Part shown: piece after piece, positions 44,115-54,028 of the stretch
Numbering within the stretch: position 1 is the stretch's first letter
How the letters are laid out: the number at the start of each line of letters is the position of its first letter
NCBI RefSeq assembly: GCF_001077815.2
Contig: NZ_CP011310.1
Location: 1,736,001 to 1,800,000, forward strand
Reading direction: 5' to 3'
DNA from: Aurantiacibacter atlanticus
GTDB lineage: Bacteria; Pseudomonadota; Alphaproteobacteria; Sphingomonadales; Sphingomonadaceae
DNA length: 64,000 nucleotides
Program-made: the position numbers and the translations under genes
Notes under the pieces: generated by a model
What the model saw: only the letters and a program-made list of their open reading frames with translations
Database searches by the model: none
What the model was told of the DNA's origin: nothing

Positions 44115-46007
44115 ATGAGCGCAGCTAATCAGGAACGTGACTCTGCCAAGCTAAAGCTTGCAGCGGGTGCTATCGGTATCGTCTTTGGCGATATCGGCAC
44201 CAGTCCGCTATATGCGTTCCGCGAAACATTTGTCGGGCCCAACCCTCTGCCGATCGACGATCTGCATATTTTTGGTGTTGTCAGCCTGATTTTCTGGTCG
44301 ATGACGTTGGTGGTCGCAATCCAGTATGTGACCATACTGATGCGTGCCGACAATCACGGGCAGGGCGGCAGTCTTGCGCTGGTGGCGCTGCTTTCCCGCA
44401 GTATCGGCAATACCAATTATGGTTGGCTGGTGGTCTTGCTGGGCGTGTTTGCCACTGCCCTATTCTATGGCGATTCCATGATTACGCCTGCTATTTCAGT
44501 GCTTTCGGCGGTGGAAGGCATAACGGTGGTGGACCACAGGCTGGATCATCTCGTCATTCCGATTGCACTGGTTCTGCTGGTGGCGCTGTTTGTCCTCCAA
44601 AAGCGCGGGACGGAAAAGGTCGGGGCCCTGTTTGCCCCGGTCATGATCATCTATTTCACCACCATCGCGGTTCTTGGCATCGTACAGATCATCGGCACTC
44701 CGGAAATCCTGAAGGCTCTTAACCCGTGGTATGCCGTCCAGTTCTTCATCAATGACAAATGGTTTGCGTTTCTCGCACTCGGTTCCGTCGTTCTCGCGGT
44801 GACCGGGTCGGAGGCGTTATACTCGGACATGGGGCATTTTGGACGCGGACCGATGAAACTTTCGTGGTTCGGTTTCGTCATGCCGTGCCTGCTGCTCAAC
44901 TACTTCGGGCAAGGCGCGATGGTTGTCGGACTGCCTGATGCGGCTGCAAATGAAGCCATCAACAATCCGTTCTTCTACCTCGCACCCGAAGCCTATCGCC
45001 TGCCGTTGGTAATCCTCGCGACTTTCGCCACTTTCATCGCCAGCCAGGCGGTGATTTCAGGCGCTTTCTCCATCACCCATCAGGCGATCCAGCTTGGTTT
45101 TGTGCCAAGGCTTTCCATCCGCCATACGAGTGACGAGCATTCTGGCCAGATCTATATTCCCAGCATCAACTGGGCGCTCATGATTGCGGTCATCATCCTC
45201 GTGCTGACCTTCCAGAACTCGTCCAACCTCGCCAGCGCTTATGGCATCGCCGTTACAGGAGCGGTGACGATCGATACCCTGCTGATGGGTGTTTTGTTTA
45301 TCGGCGTCTGGAAATGGCCGAAATGGGTCGCAATCCCCATCGTCCTGGTATTCCTGATAGTGGACGGTGCCTACTTTGCCGCAAACTTGCTGAAGGTGCC
45401 ATCGGGCGGGTGGTTCCCGCTGGTGGTGGGCGCCATCGCCTTCACTATTCTCACGACCTGGGCCAAGGGCCGCAAGCTGATGCGCAGCCGCATGACAGAA
45501 ATGGGCCTGCCTCTCGATATTTTCGCCAAATCCGCACGATCCAGCACAGCGCGCGTGCCCGGCACGGCGATCTTCATGAATTCCGGGTCCAGCGGCACAC
45601 CCTCGGCGCTGTTGCATAATATCAAGCACAACAAGGTCTTGCATGAACGCGTTGTGGTGCTGACTGTGCAGATCGCCGACGTTCCCTATGTGGCGGAAAG
45701 CGCGCGATGCGAGATCATGGATCTGGGTGACGGGTTTTACCGAGTGATCCTGCACTATGGTTTCATGCAGGAGACAAATGTACCCCTTGCATTGTCCAGC
45801 CGTGAAATGTGCGGTGGGCCATTTGACATGATGAAGACCAGCTTTTTCCTTAGCCGACAGACCTTGCTGACGGCAGACAATCCGGGAATGGCGGTTTGGC
45901 GCGAAAAGCTGTTCTCCTGGATGATGCGCAACGCGGCAACGCCAATGGAATTCTTCCGTCTGCCGACGAACCGTGTGGTTGAGCTGGGCAGCCAGGTCGA
46001 AATCTGA
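44115..46007 (+). CDS. kup: Low-affinity potassium transporter Kup
   Basis: Proton-coupled K+ uptake across the inner membrane. The 630 residues include the family signature [19 protein letters not shown] at the N terminus, about 12 helices and [21 protein letters not shown] cytoplasmic C-terminal domain of about 170 residues follows. It is monocistronic; the 166 bases after it show no gene. Confidence 0.96.
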   Translation: MSAANQERDSAKLKLAAGAIGIVFGDIGTSPLYAFRETFVGPNPLPIDDLHIFGVVSLIFWSMTLVVAIQYVTILMRADNHGQGGSLALVALLSRSIGNTNYGWLVVLLGVFATALFYGDSMITPAISVLSAVEGITVVDHRLDHLVIPIALVLLVALFVLQKRGTEKVGALFAPVMIIYFTTIAVLGIVQIIGTPEILKALNPWYAVQFFINDKWFAFLALGSVVLAVTGSEALYSDMGHFGRGPMKLSWFGFVMPCLLLNYFGQGAMVVGLPDAAANEAINNPFFYLAPEAYRLPLVILATFATFIASQAVISGAFSITHQAIQLGFVPRLSIRHTSDEHSGQIYIPSINWALMIAVIILVLTFQNSSNLASAYGIAVTGAVTIDTLLMGVLFIGVWKWPKWVAIPIVLVFLIVDGAYFAANLLKVPSGGWFPLVVGAIAFTILTTWAKGRKLMRSRMTEMGLPLDIFAKSARSSTARVPGTAIFMNSGSSGTPSALLHNIKHNKVLHERVVVLTVQIADVPYVAESARCEIMDLGDGFYRVILHYGFMQETNVPLALSSREMCGGPFDMMKTSFFLSRQTLLTADNPGMAVWREKLFSWMMRNAATPMEFFRLPTNRVVELGSQVEI

Positions 46008-46173
46008 CCGCTTTGCCGTTTAACGCGGTTTAGATTTCCCCAACCAGCAAAAACTCTCTTCGCCTCGGAAATCTGGGAGGCCCATTCATGAGGCGGTCGC
46101 TAATCAATGGTGCGACGGCAGGCGCTTTCATTGACAGCATTGCTTGGCGTTGCCTTCGGTCGAGACCGCGTCC

Positions 46174-46824
46174 CTATTCGTGCGGGGGGTTCTGGATGAC
46201 CTTTTCTTCTTCACCAATGTCGAGGCCGTGGCGCATCAGCATGGGCACTTGGGTAAAGGTGAAGAGGAAGGTGAGCGGCAGGAAAAGCCATAGTTTTGCG
46301 CCCAACCAGAATTCAAAACTGACCGACAGGACCAGGGCAGTGTTGAGAATGCCGAGAAATATGAAAAACACACCCCAATTGCGAGACAGTTTGAGCCAGC
46401 CAACATCGGTCAAACCGTCAAATGCAGCCTCCAGCAATACCTTTAGCAAGGATTTGCCCCTGGTGTAGCCGATCAGCAAAATGGCGGCGAAGAGTGCATA
46501 GATTATTGTCGGTTTCCACTGGATGAAAGCCTCATCCTGGAAATAGATCGTCAGCGCACCAAAACCCACGATCATCGCGGTAGAAAGCCAAAGCATGGGG
46601 CTGACCTTGCCCAGTCGCCACTTGCTGATTGCCAGCGCGATGACAGCCGCGACGACAAAGGCCGCGGTGCCGCGAATGACGGCAAAGACCTCACCGCCCA
46701 TATCGCCATCGTCATCGGGCGAAAAATATTTATAGGCGAGGAAAAATACCAGCAACGGACCGTAATCCACCGCGACATTAAGCCAGCCTGATTTCGGCTT
46801 CTTTTTCGTGTCCTGCGTCATCAT
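46174..46824 (-). CDS. Inner-membrane-spanning protein YciB / septation protein IspZ family
   Basis: The 216 residues form about six helices, with DYGPLLVFFLAYKYF near the start, KPTIIYALFAAILLIGY and the characteristic LSRNWGVFFIFLGILNTAL. YciB proteins affect envelope integrity and septum placement; the exact activity is unsettled. The first ATG overlaps the ftsY stop (ATGA), so it ends the dapF-mtaB-ftsY-yciB operon. Confidence 0.9.
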   Translation of the reverse strand: MMTQDTKKKPKSGWLNVAVDYGPLLVFFLAYKYFSPDDDGDMGGEVFAVIRGTAAFVVAAVIALAISKWRLGKVSPMLWLSTAMIVGFGALTIYFQDEAFIQWKPTIIYALFAAILLIGYTRGKSLLKVLLEAAFDGLTDVGWLKLSRNWGVFFIFLGILNTALVLSVSFEFWLGAKLWLFLPLTFLFTFTQVPMLMRHGLDIGEEEKVIQNPPHE

Positions 46825-47744
46825 GCCACCCCGGCAATTACGCGGGCCACAAGATCCGGATCAAAAGGCCGCAAATCGTCCAGCGTTTCACCAACGCCGA
46901 TTGCATGGATTGGCAGGCCGAATTGCTCCGCAGCGGCCACCAGAACGCCGCCGCGTGCGGTTCCGTCAAGCTTGGTCATGATTAGGCCTGTCACGCCTGC
47001 TACTTCCTTGAATATCTCGATCTGCGACAGTGCATTTTGTCCATTGGTGGCATCAAGCACCAATATGACATCATGCGGTGCCTCCGGGTTCAATCGACCA
47101 AGCACCTTCCGTATCTTGGCCAGCTCATCCATCAATTCGCGTTTGTTCTGGAGCCGACCGGCGGTATCCACAATTAACGCATCAATGCCGGTATCCGTCG
47201 CCGTTTTGACCGCATCGAAAACGATACTGGCCGGATCGCCGCCTTCGGGGCCGGTGATGATGGGCACATCAATCCGTTCTGCCCAAACTTTTAGCTGGCC
47301 GATGGCGGCAGCGCGAAATGTATCTCCGGCCGCCAGCATCACGCCATAATCATCTTCCTGCAACCAATGGCCAAGTTTGGCGATGGTTGTAGTCTTGCCG
47401 CTTCCATTGACCCCGATCACCAGGATAACTTGCGGCCGCGGAAAGGCAGTGATTTCGAGCGGGATGGCCACGGGGCGCAAGATGGCGGCAATTTCCTCTG
47501 CCACCGCCTCTTTCAAAGCGCGCTCAGTAATCGACAGACCGAACCGCTTTTCCTCCAGCTTTGCACGAATGCGTGCTGCCGCAGCCGGACCAAGATCAGA
47601 TACAATCAGCGCATCCTCGACCATGTCGAGCGTATCATTGTCCAGCTTGGCCGTGCCGACCACGCCGGTAAGGTTTTCGGACAATCGTTCAGATGTCTTG
47701 CGGAAGCCGCCAAACATCTTGTCGGTCCAGCTTGTTTCGCTCAC
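46821..47744 (-). CDS. ftsY: Signal recognition particle receptor FtsY (short form)
   Basis: GTPase that docks SRP-ribosome complexes at the membrane. The 307 residues contain the N domain (about 1-95) and the G domain with GVNGSGKTTTIAKLGHWL, VDTAGRLQNKRELM and TKLDGTARGG. The long acidic A domain of enterobacterial FtsY is absent, normal for this class. It overlaps mtaB upstream by four bases. Confidence 0.95.
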   Translation of the reverse strand: MSETSWTDKMFGGFRKTSERLSENLTGVVGTAKLDNDTLDMVEDALIVSDLGPAAAARIRAKLEEKRFGLSITERALKEAVAEEIAAILRPVAIPLEITAFPRPQVILVIGVNGSGKTTTIAKLGHWLQEDDYGVMLAAGDTFRAAAIGQLKVWAERIDVPIITGPEGGDPASIVFDAVKTATDTGIDALIVDTAGRLQNKRELMDELAKIRKVLGRLNPEAPHDVILVLDATNGQNALSQIEIFKEVAGVTGLIMTKLDGTARGGVLVAAAEQFGLPIHAIGVGETLDDLRPFDPDLVARVIAGVA

Positions 47745-48940
47745 GTCAAAAGGCCTTGTGTCAAAGATGTCGGGGTGATTGTCAGAATGGTGCCGCGCGC
47801 TGTTCCCGGAGGCACTGCGACCCGCGCGAAGTTTTCTGCATAGCCGGTGCCATCGCTTTCGGCGAGGACGTGCAGAGGCTTGCCCACCAGTTCAGCCAGC
47901 CAATTGTTGCGCGCCTTTGCCACATCGGCGCGCAATTGGCCGGCCCGGGCCTTGATCAGGGATTTGTCATGCTGTGGCATGCGCGCAGCGGACGTGCCGG
48001 GACGAGGCGAATATGGGAAGATATGTCCGTGTACGATGTGCAATTCTGAAATGATGGAGCGGTTCTGTTCATGATGTTCAGCGCCCTCCGTCGGGAAGCC
48101 GGCGATAATATCGGCGCCAACGGCCAGCTCTGGCCGGCGTTCACGCAATTGCTGGATCAGTTCCACTGCACTGGCCCGGTTGTGCCGGCGCTTCATGCGT
48201 TTCAGGATAAGGTCTGCGCCGTGTTGCAGGCTGAGATGCAGATGCGGCATCATGCGCTTTTCACTGGCGAAAAGCTCAAACAGGACCGGATCAATCTCTA
48301 CCCCGTCAAGCGATGACATGCGCAAGCGCTGCAATTCGGGGAAAGCGTCAAAAATGCTGGAAACAAGTTCGCCCAGCTTCGGGGCGCGGAGCAAATCATG
48401 ACCCCAGCTTGTGACATCGACGCCGGTCAGCACGACTTCCGATGCACCATGATGCAAATGACGTTCAACTTCGCGCAAGACCGATGAGATAGCGAGTGAG
48501 ACACTCTGGCCGCGTCCCTGCGGAATAACGCAGAAGGTGCAGGCATGATCACATCCATTTTGCACCGCTATGAAGGCGCGGGTGTGTTTTGATGGCGTCG
48601 GTTCGCCCCGTTCGGGCACGTTCCACGCACGCGCATCCAGCTTTTGCGCATTTGCCACGATGCCGTCCACTTCGGGCATGGCGGAAAGCTGATCGCGCTC
48701 TACCTCGGCAGCGCAACCTGTCACCAGCAGGCGCGCGCCGGGCTTTGCGCGCCGCGCCCTGCGGATTGCCTGCCGGGTCTGACGCACGGCTTCCATCGTG
48801 ACCGCGCAGCTGTTGATGATGACGAGATCATCCTCATCCGCGACCAACATGCGGATACGCTCGCTTTCAGCAATATTCAGTCGGCAGCCGAGCGAAATAA
48901 CGCGATCATGTGCAGGTGCGACTGCGGTGCCATCACTCAT
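47741..48940 (-). CDS. mtaB: tRNA (t6A37) methylthiotransferase MtaB
   Basis: Radical-SAM enzyme adding methylthio to t6A37. The 399 residues carry the N-terminal cluster cysteines (SLGCRLNIAESE, NSCAVT, TGCAAE) and the radical-SAM motif NGCDHACTFCVIPQGRG. LTGVDVTSWG and a short TRAM-like C terminus follow. MtaB rather than MiaB is inferred from the short form and motif spelling. Confidence 0.93.
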   Translation of the reverse strand: MSDGTAVAPAHDRVISLGCRLNIAESERIRMLVADEDDLVIINSCAVTMEAVRQTRQAIRRARRAKPGARLLVTGCAAEVERDQLSAMPEVDGIVANAQKLDARAWNVPERGEPTPSKHTRAFIAVQNGCDHACTFCVIPQGRGQSVSLAISSVLREVERHLHHGASEVVLTGVDVTSWGHDLLRAPKLGELVSSIFDAFPELQRLRMSSLDGVEIDPVLFELFASEKRMMPHLHLSLQHGADLILKRMKRRHNRASAVELIQQLRERRPELAVGADIIAGFPTEGAEHHEQNRSIISELHIVHGHIFPYSPRPGTSAARMPQHDKSLIKARAGQLRADVAKARNNWLAELVGKPLHVLAESDGTGYAENFARVAVPPGTARGTILTITPTSLTQGLLT

Positions 48941-49746
48941 GCGAAATCAGCCGGGTCGAATGAACCGCGAAATGCCTCTGTTGCCGGGCCACTCATGATG
49001 ATGCGCCCGTCTTCTTTCCAACGGATGGACAGTGGTCCGCCGGGAAGGTGCACGGTCACATCCCTGTCAGTCAGATTGCGGCGCATGGCGGCAACCGCAG
49101 TTGCACATGCACCGGTTCCGCAGGCTCGCGTCAATCCCGCACCCCGTTCCCACACGCGCATACGGATCGTGTCACGATCTTCAATCGTGGCGACATTCAC
49201 GTTGATCTTATCGGGAAAAAGTTCGTCTTGTTCGATTAGCGGACCAAGCGTGTCGAGCCGGATGGCGTCGTTATCTTCGACAAAAAAGATCACATGCGGA
49301 TTGCCGACATTGACCGCGCAGGGTTGTTCAAGTTCTTCCCAGCCAACTGGCATCGTCAGCGTATCCATCGGATAGGCAAGGGGTATTGCCTCCCATTCAA
49401 GGCGCGGCCTGCCCATGTCCACCGAAATGCCCGCTGCATCGGGCCGCGTTTCGATTGTTCCACCACTGGTTACGATCTGCGCGGGTTTGCCCAGCAGCAA
49501 CCCTACAGCGCGCGCGGCATTGCCACAGGCTTCAACCTGCGTTCCGTCGCAATTGAAGATACGCATGCGGCAGGTTGCGCTTTCATGTGGTTCCAGAATG
49601 ATAAATTGGTCGCAGCCAATTCCTTCGCGGCGATCAGCCAGCGCGCGAATGGTTGCCTGAGAGAATTGCGGCAGCGCGTTTTCACGCGCATCAAGCACAA
49701 TGAAATCATTGCCTAGGCCGTGCATTTTTACGAAAGAAACGCGCAT
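48937..49746 (-). CDS. dapF: Diaminopimelate epimerase
   Basis: Converts LL- to meso-diaminopimelate for lysine and peptidoglycan. The 269 residues have FVKMHGLGNDFIVLD at the start, and the two catalytic cysteines in NCDGTQVEACGNAAR and GLTRACGTGACAT. ATG 49746 gives the usual MRVSFVKMHG; a GTG three codons earlier is possible. First gene of the four-gene minus-strand operon, each junction an ATGA overlap. Confidence 0.95.
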   Translation of the reverse strand: MRVSFVKMHGLGNDFIVLDARENALPQFSQATIRALADRREGIGCDQFIILEPHESATCRMRIFNCDGTQVEACGNAARAVGLLLGKPAQIVTSGGTIETRPDAAGISVDMGRPRLEWEAIPLAYPMDTLTMPVGWEELEQPCAVNVGNPHVIFFVEDNDAIRLDTLGPLIEQDELFPDKINVNVATIEDRDTIRMRVWERGAGLTRACGTGACATAVAAMRRNLTDRDVTVHLPGGPLSIRWKEDGRIIMSGPATEAFRGSFDPADFA

Positions 49747-49795
49747 CCTCGCCACCTAGGGGCACGGAGGGCTGATCGCAATGGTCAGCAAGCTA

Positions 49796-51463
49796 TCAGC
49801 CTGTCTTGCTGATCTCTCTGGCGTCCAACAATGCGGGGCCATATATTCTGCTCAACCGCTTATGGTCCTTGACCAAGAGACCAAGCTTCGAGAGGCGTTG
49901 ACGGGTAGCGCGAGCATCTTCCGGGCGACCATAAAGATAACCCTGACCCTTGATATCTCCCAATCCCTGCAGCTCTTGCAACACCTTGCCGTTTTCAATG
50001 CCCTCCGCCGTTACCGGCAGAGACAGGCCCTTACCCAGGGCCACGATGGCGCGGACCAGTTCGCCGCCTACGTTTTCTGCCGCCATTTCCGTCACGAAGC
50101 TGCGATCGATTTTGAGACGGTCAAAGGGGAGGGAACGCAATTGCGAAAGGCTGGAATAGCCAGTGCCAAAATCATCGAGGCTGATGCGGATACCCTGATT
50201 TTTCAGGCTCGATACAATTGATCGCACTGCAGCAACATTTTCATGCAGGCAGCTTTCGGTAATCTCGATTTCCAGCCGGTGCGGTGGAAAACCGCTTTCG
50301 ACAAGAATTTGCAGCAGTTTCTGCGCGAACCACGGGTCCCGCAACTGCAGGGGGGAGATGTTGACTGAAAGCGATAAGGATGGATCCCACTCATGCGCAT
50401 CGGAGAGTGCCTGGCGGATAAGCTGTTCGGACAATTCGCCAATCAGATCAATCTTCTCGGCAACTGGGATGAATATGTCCGGGTTCACCATGCCGTATTT
50501 GCTGGATTGCCAGCGCGCCAGCATTTCGAAACCCACGAGATTGCCTGTTTCCAGATCGATCTGCTGTTCGTAGAACGGAACGAATTCCTGCGCCTTCACG
50601 GCTTCGCGAACGCCGGTTTCCAGCTCGTTGCGATAGCGCAATTCATTTTCCATCTGCAGCTCGAACCAGTAGAAGCGGTTACGGCCCCGCTTCTTGGCAT
50701 AATACATCGCGATATCGGCCCAGTGGATCATCCGTTCGGCTGTAGGGATGCCATCTTCTTCTCGAATGCTGGTGGCGGACAGGCCGACCGACATGGTCAC
50801 TTCAACTGTAACAGTGCCATTTTCAACCGGTGCAGAAACACTGCGGATGAGCGAATCGACTAGCGAATCCACCCGGTCGCGTGCGCGGAGTTCGAATGGT
50901 ACTGCACAGGCAAATTCATCGCCGCCAACGCGAACCAGAAGGCCTTCGTGAGGCAATTGCGCACTGATGCGATCAGCGAAGGTACGCAGAACCTGATCCC
51001 CGACGAGATGTCCGTTGAGATCATTGATTTGCTTGAAATTATCGAGGTCGATCATCAGCACGGCGACATGCTCCTGCCGAGCCTTGGCTGTGTCTATCAA
51101 CTGATCGATCGCAGGCGGGCCGCTGCGACGGTTGAGGCAGCCTGTCAGTGGATCGCGCTCCGCCAGTTCGCGGGCGCGCTGTTCGGCCTTGCGCCGTTCC
51201 TGCACTTCGAGACGCAAATCATTGTAACGGCGCCAACCAAACAGCAGCAGCGCGATGTTGAGAAGAACCGCATTGATGAGCAGCATATCGGGGGCTTCAC
51301 CCGTGCCCGTCCATGCACGCACAATCTTGGGCATGATTGAACCGCCCGTGCCGACGAACAGGATAATGGCCGCCACGGCGATGCCCAGCGCGACAAGATC
51401 ACGGTCGGCCGTTACGAGTTTGTTCGCTGCCGAATCCCGACTTTCAGTAATCGCCTGTTTCAA
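49796..51463 (-). CDS. Diguanylate cyclase/phosphodiesterase (GGDEF-EAL) membrane protein
   Basis: The 555 residues have two N-terminal membrane helices (about 25-75), a coiled linker, and a GGDEF domain with RDPLTGCLNRR and intact GGDEF (RVGGDEFACAV) but no RxxD inhibitory site just before it. An EAL domain follows. The EAL signature reads EML (GFEMLARW). The other catalytic residues look kept: SVNISPLQL, EIEITES, DDFGTGYSSL, LKIDRSFV, AEGIE. Both making and breaking c-di-GMP are possible. The start appears to be TTG 51463; no in-frame ATG lies before residue 44. Confidence 0.9.
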   Translation of the reverse strand: MKQAITESRDSAANKLVTADRDLVALGIAVAAIILFVGTGGSIMPKIVRAWTGTGEAPDMLLINAVLLNIALLLFGWRRYNDLRLEVQERRKAEQRARELAERDPLTGCLNRRSGPPAIDQLIDTAKARQEHVAVLMIDLDNFKQINDLNGHLVGDQVLRTFADRISAQLPHEGLLVRVGGDEFACAVPFELRARDRVDSLVDSLIRSVSAPVENGTVTVEVTMSVGLSATSIREEDGIPTAERMIHWADIAMYYAKKRGRNRFYWFELQMENELRYRNELETGVREAVKAQEFVPFYEQQIDLETGNLVGFEMLARWQSSKYGMVNPDIFIPVAEKIDLIGELSEQLIRQALSDAHEWDPSLSLSVNISPLQLRDPWFAQKLLQILVESGFPPHRLEIEITESCLHENVAAVRSIVSSLKNQGIRISLDDFGTGYSSLSQLRSLPFDRLKIDRSFVTEMAAENVGGELVRAIVALGKGLSLPVTAEGIENGKVLQELQGLGDIKGQGYLYGRPEDARATRQRLSKLGLLVKDHKRLSRIYGPALLDAREISKTG

Positions 51464-51580
51464 AGGTCATGCGCCCCATAAATATGAAGCGCTCTTATTA
51501 CGCATCATAATCAACGATCGGTTAATTGCGACGCAGACGCTTACCCGCTAGGCGGACGATGCATTCAGATGGAGAATCAA

Positions 51581-51991
51581 GTGCCCAGTTACTGGCTGAT
51601 CAAGTCCGAACCGTTCAAATATTCGTGGGATGATCTATGTCGCGATGGTGAAACGATCTGGGATGGTGTGCGCAATCATCGCGCTGCCAATAATCTGAAG
51701 GCGATGGAAATTGGCGATCGGCTTTTCTACTATCATTCCAACAAGGGGCTGGAAATTGTCGGTATCGCCGAGGTGAGCGAAGCGGGTTTGATTGATCCGA
51801 CTGATGCCGAAGGCAAATGGCCAACGGTCAAGGTAAAGCCTGTCAGTAAACTCGATAATCCGGTCACCTTGAAGGCGATCAAGGCAAATCCGGAGCTTGA
51901 CCGGATCGAGCTTGTCCGGCTTTCACGTTTGTCCGTTGGTGTGATCACGCGAGAGGAATGGGACAAGATCATCGCCATGTCGCAAGACTGA
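51581..51991 (+). CDS. EVE-domain protein (thymocyte nuclear protein 1-like)
   Basis: The 136 residues are almost entirely an EVE domain, related to PUA and YTH folds that recognise modified bases. Motifs include YWLIKSEPFKYSWDDL, TIWDGVRNHRAANNLK, GDRLFYYHSNKG and the LSRLSVGVITREEWDKI end. GTG 51581 is preferred because GGAG lies six bases upstream and the family starts right before YWL; an ATG at 51569 would add four residues but has a poor ribosome site. It converges with the ThDP enzyme gene. Confidence 0.88.
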   Translation: MPSYWLIKSEPFKYSWDDLCRDGETIWDGVRNHRAANNLKAMEIGDRLFYYHSNKGLEIVGIAEVSEAGLIDPTDAEGKWPTVKVKPVSKLDNPVTLKAIKANPELDRIELVRLSRLSVGVITREEWDKIIAMSQD

Positions 51992-52000
51992 CGCAGCGGT

Positions 52001-53674
52001 TTAGTTTTTTGCGCGTAGCCCGCTGATTGTTGCACCTGCTGCACCAAGCTGTTCAATATCGGTGAGGCAATGGATGAGGCGGATCCCCTCCATAGGTACC
52101 GCCTTTGCCAGCGCCGCATCGAATTCAGCATTGGTGGCCACGCGCTTTGCCCAGCCACCGTAGGATTTGCCCATCATGGCAAAATCGGGATTGGCCAGTT
52201 GTGTAGCTGATTCGCGGCCCGGATATTCGCGTTCCTGATGCATCCTGATGGTGCCATAGGTCGAATTGTCGAAAATGATGATCAACAGATTGAGACCGTA
52301 TTGACCCGCTGTCGCCAGTTCCTGCGCATTCATCAGAAAATCGCCATCCCCAGAGGCCGCAACGACGCAGCGTTCGGGAAAACGGCGTGCTGCGGCAATT
52401 GCTGCGGGAATGCCATAGCCCATTGCGCCACAAGTAGGAGCAAGCTGCGAGGGAAAGCCTGCATATGGCCAGAACCGATGCCACCATCCGGAAAAATTGC
52501 CTGCCCCATTGCAAATGATTGCATCATCGGGAAGCAGGCGGCGCGCGGCGGCCATCGCCATGGTCAGATCGAGATCGTAACGCGCCTCGTCATGCGGCGT
52601 ATTCCACTCCTGCCAGTCCCGATGAGCCTCTGCGCCGGCATCGAAAGCGATAATGTCGGAATCATCCCATAGGGCAGCGCTTTCTGCAAATTCCGCCGTG
52701 TCGGCGCACAGGGCGAGGTCAGTGCGATAAACGCGGCCCAGTTCTTCGGGGTCGGGGTGAATGTGGATCAGCGTCTGGCCCGGATGATCCGGAGTGATTA
52801 TGGAATAACCATCTGTGGTCGCCTCCCCCAGACGAGCGCCCACTACCAGTATAAGGTCTGCCTCGCGCACCCGCTCTACCAGCCGGGGATTAGGGCCGTA
52901 ACCCAGATTGCCTGCATAGACAGCTGACGATGGCGGTATGGCATCCTGCCGTCGGAACGCGGTGGCAACCGGAAGACCGATCCGCTCTGCAAATTCCGTA
53001 AAATAGTGGCGCGTTCTTTCGTGCCAGCCTGCGCCGCCGATTATCGCCATGGGCGCGGCGGCATCTCCAATCATGCGCATCATCGCGTCCATCGCATCGG
53101 GACAGGGTGCCTGAGCCGGCCGTGTAACAGCCGGACGAACAAGTGCGCCTATCGCCTCTTCGTGCAGCATGTCTTCGGGCAGGGCGAGAACCACAGGACC
53201 GGGCCTGCCGGAAATGGCGGTGGACCATGCGCGCGCAATATATTCGGGTATGCGCGCCGCATCATCAATCCGTGCGGCCCATTTGGAGATCGGTGCGAAG
53301 AAGGCTGAGAAATCAATTTCCTGAAAACCCTCACGGTCGCGCATACCCCGGTCCACATCACCGATGAAAAGGATCATCGGTTGAGAATCCTGCATCGCTA
53401 CATGCACGCCAATGCTGGCATTGGTCGCCCCCGGCCCGCGGGTGACAAAGGCCACGCCGGGTCGGCCCGTCATCGTCGCATCGGCGCATGCCATAAACGC
53501 CACGCCACCTTCTTGCCGGCACGTGACGGTGTCGATCCCGTCTGTGTCGATCAATGTATCAAGGACGGGGAGAAAACTTTCCCCCGGCACAGTGAAGATG
53601 CGGTCACAGCCTTGCTCCAACAGGCAATCGACAAGCAGGCGTGAGGCGGTGCGAAGTGGGCTATCGGCGTTCAT
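52001..53674 (-). CDS. Thiamine-diphosphate-dependent enzyme, acetolactate-synthase-like
   Basis: The 557 residues show the three-domain architecture of acetolactate synthase/benzoylformate-type enzymes. The N-terminal PYR domain has the catalytic Glu in CRQEGGVAFMA, then GPGATNASIGVHVAMQD. A central domain follows, and a PP domain has the ThDP/Mg motif SGDGDFLMNAQELATA and NSTYGTIRMHQ. No regulatory (ilvN) subunit is adjacent, so it may be a catabolic carboligase or decarboxylase. ATG 53674 begins MNADSPLRTASRLLV; the longer frame adds 44 unrelated residues. Confidence 0.87.
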   Translation of the reverse strand: MNADSPLRTASRLLVDCLLEQGCDRIFTVPGESFLPVLDTLIDTDGIDTVTCRQEGGVAFMACADATMTGRPGVAFVTRGPGATNASIGVHVAMQDSQPMILFIGDVDRGMRDREGFQEIDFSAFFAPISKWAARIDDAARIPEYIARAWSTAISGRPGPVVLALPEDMLHEEAIGALVRPAVTRPAQAPCPDAMDAMMRMIGDAAAPMAIIGGAGWHERTRHYFTEFAERIGLPVATAFRRQDAIPPSSAVYAGNLGYGPNPRLVERVREADLILVVGARLGEATTDGYSIITPDHPGQTLIHIHPDPEELGRVYRTDLALCADTAEFAESAALWDDSDIIAFDAGAEAHRDWQEWNTPHDEARYDLDLTMAMAAARRLLPDDAIICNGAGNFSGWWHRFWPYAGFPSQLAPTCGAMGYGIPAAIAAARRFPERCVVAASGDGDFLMNAQELATAGQYGLNLLIIIFDNSTYGTIRMHQEREYPGRESATQLANPDFAMMGKSYGGWAKRVATNAEFDAALAKAVPMEGIRLIHCLTDIEQLGAAGATISGLRAKN

Positions 53675-53799
53675 CCATGCGGCAATAGTCCTGACTGGTT
53701 GCGGCGGCAACCAATTGTGATTGCTACAGCGGCCATCTTGCCAAGAGCGGCTGTCTGTCCCGTCTGTGGACAGGATGCAGTTTGCGATACCCGAAATGG

Positions 53800-53814
53800 T
53801 TACCAAAGCGTTAA
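53800..53814. promoter_or_regulatory. Possible CtrA box
   Basis: TTAC-CAAAGCG-TTAA matches the alphaproteobacterial CtrA full site TTAA-N7-TTAA with one mismatch. It is ten bases before a small gene on the plus strand and 126 bases before the ThDP enzyme gene on the minus strand. A short motif such as this occurs by chance fairly often. Confidence 0.3.
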
Positions 53815-53823
53815 AACTTCATC

Positions 53824-54027
53824 ATGAGACGCGCACTGGTCCTATCCGATGAGTCGGCCCGCCACCCGTTCCGGGCCTCCCTTCCTCCGCATGCCTTGCA
53901 TCGTGCGAACGAGATCGAGCGCACGGCACCCTGGCGGTTGCGCCTGGAATTGACGCGCAAGGATGCCGAATCCGCGCTGGCCACTTATGGCGCCGGATTT
54001 GTCGCCACGCTGGCGTTTTTCAGCTGA
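53824..54027 (+). CDS. Hypothetical 67-residue protein
   Basis: The frame begins MRRALVLSDESARHPF and ends LATYGAGFVATLAFFS, with a polar, Arg-rich N-terminal part and one C-terminal hydrophobic segment. Small proteins of this layout occur in sphingomonads, but no domain is known. It sits one base from the end of the convergent MFS gene. A good Shine-Dalgarno site is lacking. Confidence 0.5.
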   Translation: MRRALVLSDESARHPFRASLPPHALHRANEIERTAPWRLRLELTRKDAESALATYGAGFVATLAFFS

Positions 54028-54028
54028 G

